The translations under genes were made by a program, and so were the position numbers. From Streptomycetales bacterium (lineage in GTDB: Bacteria; Actinomycetota; Actinomycetes; Prado026), in contig JANYIP010000351.1 of the NCBI GenBank assembly GCA_025361995.1, positions 1-5,649 on the forward strand: 5,649 bases of DNA, in the 5' to 3' direction. Below, piece by piece: positions 1-5,649 of this stretch. The number at the start of each line of letters is the position of its first letter. Positions within the stretch are counted from its first letter, which is position 1. Below the pieces are notes generated by a model. That model worked only from the letters and a program-made list of their open reading frames with translations. It was not told the DNA's origin and did not search any database.

Positions 1-93
1 CGCATAGCGAATCATCAGGGCATGCTTGGCTCGAACCACGATCGGCTCGGGGATGCACTATCCTGAACGATCAGTCAGCATGCCGCCCGTCTC

Positions 94-99
94 GAGGGA
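94..99 (+). promoter_or_regulatory. Ribosome binding site of purU
   Basis: GAGGGA lies 8 bases before the ATG at 108. It supports that start, which also puts the ACT domain in its usual place close to the N-terminus. Confidence 0.6.
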
Positions 100-107
100 T
101 CCCGATC

Positions 108-980
108 ATGACCAGCTCCCCCGCACCTGCGCCCGAGTTCATCCTCACGCTGTCCTGCGCCGACGTGCCGGGCATCGTGTACGCGGTCTCCAGCTTCCTC
201 GTCCAGCACCAGTGCAGCATCGTGCAGAGCCAGCAGTACGGAGACCGCGAGACCGGGCTGTTCTTCATGCGCGTGCACTTCGAGAGTGCCGACGCCGCCG
301 CCGAGCTCGAGGCCATGCGCAGCACGTTCGGCTGGGTCGGCGACTCGTTCCACATGAGCTGGCACCTGCAGGAGGCGGCCGCCAAGCAGCGGGTGATGCT
401 GCTCGTCTCCAAGTTCGGGCACTGCCTCAACGACCTGCTCTTCCGCTACAGCGTGGGCGCCCTGCAGATCGAGATCCCGGCCATCGTGTCCAACCACCGT
501 GACTTCGAGTCGCTGGCCGCGACCTACGGCATCCCCTTCCACCTCATTCCCGTCACCGCCGAGAACAGGGCCGACGCCGAGGCACAGCTGCTGGCGCTGG
601 TCGAGTCCGAGGCGATCGACCTCGTCGTGCTCGCCCGGTACATGCAGGTGCTGTCCAACGACCTGTGCAAGCAGCTCGAGGGCCGCGCGATCAACATCCA
701 CCACTCGTTCCTGCCGAGCTTCAAGGGCGCCAAGCCGTACCACCAGGCGCACGCCCGCGGCGTGAAACTCATCGGCGCGACCGCGCACTACGTCACCGCC
801 GATCTCGACGAGGGACCGATCATCGAGCAGGAGGTTGCCCGGGTGGACCACTCGCTGGACACCGAGCAGCTCGTCGCCGCCGGTCGGGACGTCGAGTGCC
901 AGGCGCTCGCCCGCGCCGTGAAGTGGCACACCGAGAGCCGCGTCCTGCTCAACGGCCACCGGACCGTCGTCTTCCGCTGA
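108..980 (+). CDS. purU: Formyltetrahydrofolate deformylase
   Basis: This cytoplasmic enzyme hydrolyses 10-formyl-THF to formate and THF, balancing the one-carbon folate pool. The 290-residue protein has the family's normal length and two-domain layout. An N-terminal ACT domain covers about residues 10-90 (LTLSCADVPGIVYAVSSFL, the usual regulatory fold). A formyltransferase-fold catalytic domain covers about 95-290. The catalytic triad of this fold is visible: Asn196 and His198 in INIHHSFLPSF, and Asp234 in ADLDEGPII. GAGGGA 8 bases upstream supports the ATG at 108. Its stop faces the stop of the GNAT gene 7 bases away, so it is transcribed separately from the minus-strand cluster. In organisms that degrade methylated amines through THF, PurU can recycle THF by releasing surplus C1 units as formate, which would fit the corrinoid methyltransferase genes nearby. 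A general role in purine or glycine metabolism is the alternative. The family assignment is very secure and the contextual role is inference. Confidence 0.96.
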   Translation: MTSSPAPAPEFILTLSCADVPGIVYAVSSFLVQHQCSIVQSQQYGDRETGLFFMRVHFESADAAAELEAMRSTFGWVGDSFHMSWHLQEAAAKQRVMLLVSKFGHCLNDLLFRYSVGALQIEIPAIVSNHRDFESLAATYGIPFHLIPVTAENRADAEAQLLALVESEAIDLVVLARYMQVLSNDLCKQLEGRAINIHHSFLPSFKGAKPYHQAHARGVKLIGATAHYVTADLDEGPIIEQEVARVDHSLDTEQLVAAGRDVECQALARAVKWHTESRVLLNGHRTVVFR

Positions 981-987
981 GCCTTGG

Positions 988-1947
988 CTAGTACCCGACG
1001 AGGCGGTGCATGCGTACGAAGGTGGGGCGGAAGCCGAGCCGAGGCCAGGTACGCGACGACAGCAGGTTCGTCACCCGCCAGTCGGTCACCACGGCGGCGT
1101 AGCCCGCCTCCCCGGCCCAGTGCAGGACAGTCTCGCCCAGCGCACGCCCGACCCCGGTGCCGCGCGCCGACGGCCGCACGGACGCGAACGCCAGGAAGCC
1201 CGCAGAGTCCGGCCGCGCCGGCCCGACGTGCGCCCCGGACTTCTCGATCGAGCAGCCCGTCGCCTCGCCGACCAGCACCCCGTCCACCTCGGCCACGAAG
1301 TTGACGTAGCCGGAGTCGTCGAAGAGCTCCTCCCAGTCGGCCACGTTCGCGTCGTACGACTCCGGTCTCGCCGCCGAGAAGACCGGCGACAGCGCCTGGT
1401 GCTCGGGGACGATCGTGTCCATCACAACCAGATCGTGGATGTCGGCGCGGCGCGGTGCCCGGACCGACACCGCCGGCGGCAGCACCGGGCGTTCGCGCAT
1501 CGACTCCCGGATGCCATGCAGGTGCTGCTGACCGAAGGCCAGCCGAGCCCATGCGTCGACCAGGGCCACGTCGTACGTCGGGACCAGGACGTAGTGCGCC
1601 ACCCGGCCCTGCGCGACCCAGCCGGCGGCGGCCATCCCGTACAGGTCCCGGGCCAGCTCTGCAGCACTGACCGCCAGACCCGCCGACTCCACCCAGATGT
1701 TCGGCCCCCACACCGGTGACTGCTTCGGCGCGCCGAGCAGGTAGCCGACCAGCTCCCCGGACTCCACCGCCACCGCACCCGACGCGCCGTCCGCCGAGAA
1801 GGCTGCCGCCACCTGCCCGGCGGCGATGGCCGCGTCCTCGAAGCCCGCCGCGAGCAGGGGCTCGGCCCGCCGGTGCGCAGCATGCCGCCGGGCGAGCAGC
1901 GCCCCGGCCGCCTCGACGTCGCCAGCCGTGAACTCGCGGATCTGCAT
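988..1947 (-). CDS. Tandem GNAT-family N-acetyltransferase
   Basis: Predicted acetyl-CoA-dependent acyltransferase of unknown substrate, 319 residues, about twice the length of a single GNAT domain. The C-terminal half (about 160-319) carries the clearest signature. A beta strand (FLAFASV, 251-257) leads into the acetyl-CoA pyrophosphate loop R262-G263-T264-G265-V266-G267, and a later Asn294 and GF (305-306) match the end of the fold. The N-terminal half (about 1-155) also begins like a GNAT (MQIREFTAGDVEAAGALL), but I see no intact R/Q-x-x-G-x-G/A loop, so it is probably a degenerate, structural copy. The ATG at 1947 is chosen because it starts the GNAT fold and lies 10 bases after the HAD stop; an in-frame ATG at 1989 would overlap the HAD gene. 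No good Shine-Dalgarno sequence is visible, so translation may be coupled to the HAD gene. It is last in the minus-strand cluster. The substrate cannot be read from the sequence. Confidence 0.85.
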   Translation of the reverse strand: MQIREFTAGDVEAAGALLARRHAAHRRAEPLLAAGFEDAAIAAGQVAAAFSADGASGAVAVESGELVGYLLGAPKQSPVWGPNIWVESAGLAVSAAELARDLYGMAAAGWVAQGRVAHYVLVPTYDVALVDAWARLAFGQQHLHGIRESMRERPVLPPAVSVRAPRRADIHDLVVMDTIVPEHQALSPVFSAARPESYDANVADWEELFDDSGYVNFVAEVDGVLVGEATGCSIEKSGAHVGPARPDSAGFLAFASVRPSARGTGVGRALGETVLHWAGEAGYAAVVTDWRVTNLLSSRTWPRLGFRPTFVRMHRLVGY

Positions 1948-1957
1948 GCGCCGCAGG

Positions 1958-2677
1958 TTAGGCCCGAGCTGCCGTCGCCGTCGCGGCAAATTCGGCCATC
2001 GAGGCGAACCCCCAGTCCGGCGTCACCTCGCCGGCGGGTTCGGGGGTCGCACCCCAGCCGGGACGGTCGCACCGCCGGTTGATCCAGACGGTCGCCAACC
2101 CGAACGCCTTCGCCTGGACGTGGTCGTGGAACAGGCTCTGCGCCACGTGCAGCAGCCCGCCCGGCCTGACGCCCATCGCGGCAGACCGCGCCAGCAGCGC
2201 CTCGAAGTTGCGCGGCGACGGCTTGTACGACCCGACGTCCTGCGCCGTGATGATCGCGTCGAACGTCACGTCCAGCCGCGCGTTGCTGCCGGCGAAGGAG
2301 GTGCGGTCAACGTTGGACAAGATGATCAGCTGGTACCGCTCGGCCAGCGACACCAGGGCCTCGTGGGAGTCCGGGAAGGCAGGCCAGGCCGGCACTGACC
2401 GGGCCAGTAGCTGGGCATCAGCGGGGGAGACCTCGGCGCCCAGCTCGTGGCCGAGGGCGCCGAAGGTGGCGGCGAGCACGTCCGGGTAGAGCAAGCCTGG
2501 CTGCTCTGCCTCGACCCGGGCCTCGTGCCCGGCGTACACGGCCAGGAGCTCCTCGTCCGACAGACCCAGCCCGGCAGCCCGCGCCCACGGCCGCAGGACC
2601 GCGGCGATCCCGGCCTCCCAGTCGATCAAGGTCCCGTAGCAGTCGAAGCTCAACGCCTCGAAGTCCGACAGCTCCAT
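1958..2677 (-). CDS. HAD-superfamily hydrolase (haloacid dehalogenase type II-like)
   Basis: Soluble 239-residue hydrolase with the HAD fold and an N-terminal helical cap. Motif I is FDCYGTL with nucleophile Asp12. Motif II is Ser121-Asn122 (ILSNVDR). The motif III lysine is Lys152 (YKPSP). Motif IV ends in Asp185 (HVAQSLFHDH). The Asp-x-Tyr-Gly-Thr form of motif I is typical of the haloacid dehalogenase type II subgroup rather than the Asp-x-Asp form of classic phosphatases, so automatic pipelines would call it a 2-haloacid dehalogenase. However, the SSN-x-x-D signature of true L-2-haloacid dehalogenases reads AQSLFHD here, and I see no arginine where their halide-binding arginine is expected in the cap (about residues 40-53). 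I therefore call only a HAD hydrolase. AGAAGG (2685-2690) lies 7 bases before the ATG. It sits 42 bases after the methyltransferase stop and 10 bases before the GNAT start, suggesting one operon. Confidence 0.88.
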   Translation of the reverse strand: MELSDFEALSFDCYGTLIDWEAGIAAVLRPWARAAGLGLSDEELLAVYAGHEARVEAEQPGLLYPDVLAATFGALGHELGAEVSPADAQLLARSVPAWPAFPDSHEALVSLAERYQLIILSNVDRTSFAGSNARLDVTFDAIITAQDVGSYKPSPRNFEALLARSAAMGVRPGGLLHVAQSLFHDHVQAKAFGLATVWINRRCDRPGWGATPEPAGEVTPDWGFASMAEFAATATAARA

Positions 2678-2684
2678 CCGCCCA

Positions 2685-2690
2685 CCTTCT
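2685..2690 (-). promoter_or_regulatory. Ribosome binding site of the HAD hydrolase gene
   Basis: On the minus strand AGAAGG lies 7 bases before the ATG at 2677. It is inside the 42-base gap after the methyltransferase stop. No promoter or hairpin terminator is evident in that gap, which fits co-transcription. Confidence 0.55.
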
Positions 2691-2719
2691 CCAGAGCAGC
2701 TCGGTGTCGCCAGCGCCGC

Positions 2720-4159
2720 TCAGTCGCCGAGCTCGGCCCGGCGGCGCGTCACGTACGCTTCCAGCTCGGCCCGCACGGCCTCGTCCATCGGCGGAGCCTC
2801 GTACTCCGCGAGCTTCTTGGTGTAGATGTCGCGTGCGCGCACCGCTGCGTCCTTGCTCCCGTTGCGGGTCCAGCGGTCGAAGTTCTCGGAGTTGGACAGC
2901 AGCGGCCGGTAGAAGCAGGTACGGAACCGCTCCATCGTGTGCGCCGCGCCCAGGAAGTGGCCGCCGGCCCCGACCTCGAGGTGCGCGTCGAAGGCGAGCG
3001 AGGCCTCGTCGATCTCCAACGGGGTGAACTCGGCCATCAGCATCCGCAGGATCTCGATGTCGACGATGAACTTCTCGTACCCCGACACCAGGCCGCCCTC
3101 GAGCCAGCCGGCCGAGTGCATCACCCAGTTCGCACCGGCCAGGAACGTCGGCATCATCGTCATCATCGCCTCGTACGCGGACTGCGCGTCCGCGGTCTGC
3201 GAGGAGTTGAGGCCGCCGCCGGAACGCCACGGCAGGCCGAAGTGCCGCGCGATCTGGCCGGTGCACAGCAGGCCGATGCCCGACTCCGGCGTGCCGAACT
3301 GCGGCGACCCGGACTGCATGTCGATGTTGGACAGGAACGACCCGAAGATCACCGGGCACCCCGGCCGCACCAGCTGGGTGAGCGCGATCCCGGTCAGTGC
3401 CTCGGCCATCTGCTGCACCAGGGTCGCCGGGATGGTCACCGGGGACATCGCGCCCATCAGCAGGAACGGCGTCATCACGACCGGCTGCATCGCGAGGTTG
3501 TACTCCCACATCGCGTCGAGCATCCTGTCGTCCCAGCGCAGCGGGGAGTTGCAGTTGATCAGCGAGATGCAGACCGGCGTCTCCTCGATCGCGGCCCGGC
3601 TGCCGAAGACGATCTCGCTCATCGCGATGGTGTCGCGGGCGTTCACCCCAGAGACGACGTTGCCCATGTAGATCTTGTCTGTCAGCGTCATGAGCGCGTA
3701 GAGCATGTCCATGTGCCGCGAGTCGAGCGGGGTGTCGTTGGGCTCGCAGATGACGCCGCCCGCGCTGTCCAGCTCAGGAAACGCCTGGGCCAGCTTCGTA
3801 AACCGGCGGAAGTCCTCCATCGTCGCGTCCCGGCGCACGTCGCCCTCACGGACGAACGGCGGCCCGTAGACGCACGAGAACACCATCGAGTCGCCGCCGA
3901 TGTGCACGGTGTTGGCCGGGTTGCGCGCCTGCACGTCGAACTCGCGGGGCGCCTTGGCGACCTGCTCGAGGACCCAGTCGGGGTCGAACTTCACGTTGTC
4001 GCCCTCGACGGTCTGCCCGGCCGCGCGGAAGAGCTCGAGCGCCTCGGGCTTCATGAACTCGATGCCGATCTCGGTGACGATCCTGCGCCAGCCCTTGTCG
4101 AGAACGGCCATCGCATCGGCCGACAGGATCTCGTACCGCGGCATCTTGTTGACGAACAT
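2720..4159 (-). CDS. Trimethylamine methyltransferase (MttB) family protein, non-pyrrolysine
   Basis: Predicted corrinoid-dependent methyltransferase of the MttB superfamily (COG5598 type). It would transfer a methyl group from a methylated amine to the Co(I) centre of a partner corrinoid protein; a candidate partner is encoded divergently at 5064. The 479 residues match family length (about 470-500) and form one TIM-barrel domain. Family-like stretches include MPRYEILSADAMAVLDKGW (6-24), SGGGLNSSQTADAQS (313-327), WVMHSAGWLEGGLVSGYEKF (345-364) and GGHFLGAAHTMERFR (399-413). Archaeal MttB proteins read through an in-frame amber codon as pyrrolysine about two thirds along. This frame has no internal TAG, so it belongs with the non-Pyl members, of which characterised examples act on quaternary amines such as glycine betaine (MtgB), proline betaine (MtpB) and carnitine (MtcB). 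The substrate here is unknown. The ATG at 4159 is preferred because AAGAAGGG lies 6 bases upstream. The in-frame ATG at 4165 abuts that site, and the frame upstream to 4303 runs through the promoter region and into the regulator gene. Confidence 0.92.
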   Translation of the reverse strand: MFVNKMPRYEILSADAMAVLDKGWRRIVTEIGIEFMKPEALELFRAAGQTVEGDNVKFDPDWVLEQVAKAPREFDVQARNPANTVHIGGDSMVFSCVYGPPFVREGDVRRDATMEDFRRFTKLAQAFPELDSAGGVICEPNDTPLDSRHMDMLYALMTLTDKIYMGNVVSGVNARDTIAMSEIVFGSRAAIEETPVCISLINCNSPLRWDDRMLDAMWEYNLAMQPVVMTPFLLMGAMSPVTIPATLVQQMAEALTGIALTQLVRPGCPVIFGSFLSNIDMQSGSPQFGTPESGIGLLCTGQIARHFGLPWRSGGGLNSSQTADAQSAYEAMMTMMPTFLAGANWVMHSAGWLEGGLVSGYEKFIVDIEILRMLMAEFTPLEIDEASLAFDAHLEVGAGGHFLGAAHTMERFRTCFYRPLLSNSENFDRWTRNGSKDAAVRARDIYTKKLAEYEAPPMDEAVRAELEAYVTRRRAELGD

Positions 4160-4165
4160 GCGCAT

Positions 4166-4173
4166 CCCTTCTT
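4166..4173 (-). promoter_or_regulatory. Ribosome binding site that fixes the MttB-like start
   Basis: AAGAAGGG on the minus strand ends 6 bases before the ATG at 4159 and directly touches the alternative ATG at 4165. The spacing decides for 4159. Confidence 0.65.
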
Positions 4174-4201
4174 GACGCTCGATTCGGCGCGATCCTACTA
4201 T
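4172..4201 (+). promoter_or_regulatory. Candidate promoter of the IclR-corrinoid operon
   Basis: A -35-like TTGACG (4172-4177) and a -10-like TACTAT (4196-4201) are separated by 18 bases. This predicts a transcript starting near 4208 and a leader of about 70 bases before the GTG at 4279. The first half-site of the inverted-repeat array begins at 4209, so a bound regulator would sit on the start point, which fits autorepression. Read by eye, without experimental support. Confidence 0.5.
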
Positions 4202-4220
4202 CAGTCCTTGGAACAGTAGT
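4192..4220 (-). promoter_or_regulatory. Candidate promoter of the MttB-HAD-GNAT operon
   Basis: On the minus strand a -10-like TAGGAT occupies 4192-4197. The hexamer 17 bases upstream (4215-4220, ACTACT) is a poor -35 and lies inside the inverted repeat. The start point would be near 4185, giving a leader of about 25 bases. The weak -35 and its position could mean that the regulator activates this promoter or competes with polymerase. Tentative. Confidence 0.35.
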
Positions 4221-4235
4221 TCCATGATGTGGAAC
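4209..4235. promoter_or_regulatory. Probable IclR-type operator: three alternating half-sites
   Basis: TGGAAC (4209-4214), GTTCCA (4219-4224) and TGGAAC (4230-4235) form two overlapping perfect 6-bp inverted repeats with 4- and 5-base spacers. A weaker match, CTGAAC, follows at 4240-4245, so half-sites recur every 10-11 bases, about one helical turn. The TGGAA...TTCCA arms match those of the published E. coli IclR site (TGGAAATNATTTCCA), though the spacer differs. The array is in the divergent region next to an IclR-family gene and is AT-richer than its surroundings. Binding by the adjacent regulator is inference. Confidence 0.6.
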
Positions 4236-4267
4236 ATTTCTGAACGGGATGTACGAGCAGCCAGGAC

Positions 4268-4272
4268 GGAGG
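4268..4272 (+). promoter_or_regulatory. Ribosome binding site fixing the GTG start of the IclR gene
   Basis: GGAGG ends 6 bases before the GTG at 4279. The alternative in-frame ATG at 4249 has no comparable site upstream. Confidence 0.65.
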
Positions 4273-4278
4273 CCACGC

Positions 4279-5063
4279 GTGACCGCGACCCATACCGGTA
4301 CACAGGCCGTCGACCGCGCTGCCCAGCTCCTCGTCCAGGTGATCCAGGCCCGCCAGCCGCAGTCCTTCGGGGCTCTCACCGAGGGCGCCGACCTCCCCAA
4401 GAGCACCGCGTCCCGGCTGCTCAACGCGCTCGAGCGCCAGGGTCTGGTCGAGCGCGACCGCGACGGCGCGTTCCGCCCCGGCCCCGTGGTCACCCGGTTC
4501 GCCCGGCTCTCGAGCTCGACCGACAACCTCATCGAGGTGGCCGCGCCGTTCCTCGAGACGCTGAGCCGGCGCACCGGCGAGACCGTCAACCTGGCGATCC
4601 CCGGCAACGACGTCGTCGAGCAGATCGCGCAGGTCGACAGCCGCTACATGCTCGGCGCCACCAACTGGGTCGGCCTCGGCGTCCCGTTCCACTGCTCGGC
4701 GCTGGGCAAGGTCTTCCTGGCGTACGGAGCCGTCGAGGTGCCCAAGGGTCGGCTGGAGCAGCGCGGGCCGCGCACCCTCACCACGCGTGAGGCGCTCGCG
4801 GCCGACCTCGAGCTCGTCCTGCGCCGCGGGTACGCGGTCGCCGACGAGGAGCTCGAGCCCGGGCTGGTGGCCATCGCCGCACCCGTCCGCGACCCCGAGG
4901 GCGCTGTCGTGGCCTCGATCTCCGTCTCTGGCCCGTCGGTCCGGCTCACCCCCGACCGGACGGTCAAGATCGCGGCCATGGTCGCGGGCGAGGCACACGC
5001 ACTGTCGAACGCGCTCGGTTTCCTAGGTTTCCGGCCAGTCGGAGTTGAGAAGGAAGGCGCCGC

Positions 5064-5067
<4 letters not shown>
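4279..5067 (+). CDS. IclR-family transcriptional regulator
   Basis: Cytoplasmic DNA-binding regulator of 262 residues, the usual length for the family. The N-terminal winged helix-turn-helix spans about residues 8-70 (AVDRAAQLL entry helix; recognition region LPKSTASRLLNALERQGLV, 39-57). The C-terminal effector domain spans about 82-250 and has family landmarks HCSALGKVFLA (138-148), GYAVADEELEPGLVAIAAPV (184-203) and SISVSG (213-218). The start is taken as GTG 4279 because GGAGG lies 6 bases upstream; the ATG at 4249 would add ten residues not needed by the fold. The gene is divergent from the MttB-like gene and overlaps the corrinoid gene by 4 bases (ATGA), so it probably controls both arms through the half-site array at 4209-4235 and its own expression as well. 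The ligand is unknown; the catabolic substrate or an intermediate is likely. Whether it activates, represses or does both cannot be read from the sequence. Confidence 0.93.
5050..5057 (+). promoter_or_regulatory. Ribosome binding site of the corrinoid protein gene
   Basis: AAGGAAGG lies inside the 3' end of the IclR gene, 6 bases before the ATG at 5064. Its strength suggests that the corrinoid protein is made efficiently as well as by coupling. Confidence 0.6.

Positions 5068-5649
<582 letters not shown>

Noticed and set aside
59..64. TATCCT upstream of purU as a -10 element
   Set aside because: No convincing -35 lies 16-19 bases upstream; the nearest TTG-type hexamer is at 26-31, much too far. 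Bases 1-107 contain no gene or other feature I can support.
75..959. A 294-codon open frame on the minus strand opposite purU
   Set aside because: Low-complexity translation with no recognisable domain, antisense to an unmistakable PurU.
980..989. AGCC-TT-GGCT palindrome between the convergent purU and GNAT stops, as a terminator
   Set aside because: The stem is 4 bp with a 2-base loop and no T-tract on either strand, too weak to call a terminator.
1948..1989. Start of the GNAT gene at 1989
   Set aside because: It adds an Arg-rich tail that overlaps the HAD coding end; the GNAT fold begins right at the ATG at 1947.
2447..4219. A 590-codon open frame on the + strand opposite the HAD and MttB-like genes
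   Set aside because: It is an antisense shadow in GC-rich DNA. Its translation is rich in Arg, His, Val and Gly with no domain, while the opposite strand encodes two clear protein families.
4249..4278. ATG at 4249 as the IclR start
   Set aside because: No Shine-Dalgarno sequence at a suitable distance, whereas GGAGG lies 6 bases before the GTG at 4279.
4160..4303. Longer N-terminus of the MttB-like protein starting at 4303
   Set aside because: It would run through the promoter/operator region and overlap the IclR gene, and the good ribosome site lies just before 4159.

Overview
The window is GC-rich DNA with strong G/C preference at third codon positions. Together with GTG start usage and protein sequences of actinobacterial flavour, this suggests a high-GC actinomycete. 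That is an inference, and no marker gene fixes the genus. It holds six protein-coding genes packed tightly, with no RNA gene, insertion sequence, CRISPR array or long repeat. The only non-coding stretches of any size are the first 107 bases and the 119-base divergent region at about 4160-4278.

Left part: purU (formyltetrahydrofolate deformylase, + strand, 108-980) runs convergently into a three-gene minus-strand cluster, with 7 bases between the facing stop codons. In its own transcription order, that cluster is an MttB-superfamily methyltransferase without pyrrolysine (4159-2720), a HAD-family hydrolase (2677-1958) and a tandem GNAT acetyltransferase (1947-988). Gaps of 42 and 10 bases suggest one operon.

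Right part: on the + strand an IclR-family regulator (4279-5067, GTG start) overlaps by 4 bases a cobalamin-binding corrinoid protein of the MtbC/MttC/MtgC type (5064 to beyond the window end). The methyltransferase and the regulator-corrinoid operon are divergent. Between them lie face-to-face promoter candidates and a compact array of TGGAAC/GTTCCA half-sites that resembles the inverted-repeat operators of IclR proteins.

Working model (inference): the MttB-like protein moves a methyl group from an unknown methylated amine, probably a quaternary amine, onto the corrinoid protein. A further methyltransferase, probably outside the window, would pass it to tetrahydrofolate, and PurU would release formate from 10-formyl-THF and regenerate THF. 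The IclR protein would sense the substrate or a product and control both arms from the shared operator. The HAD and GNAT proteins may process the demethylated product or may simply be carried along. The substrate, the THF methyltransferase and the corrinoid-reactivating protein cannot be seen here.
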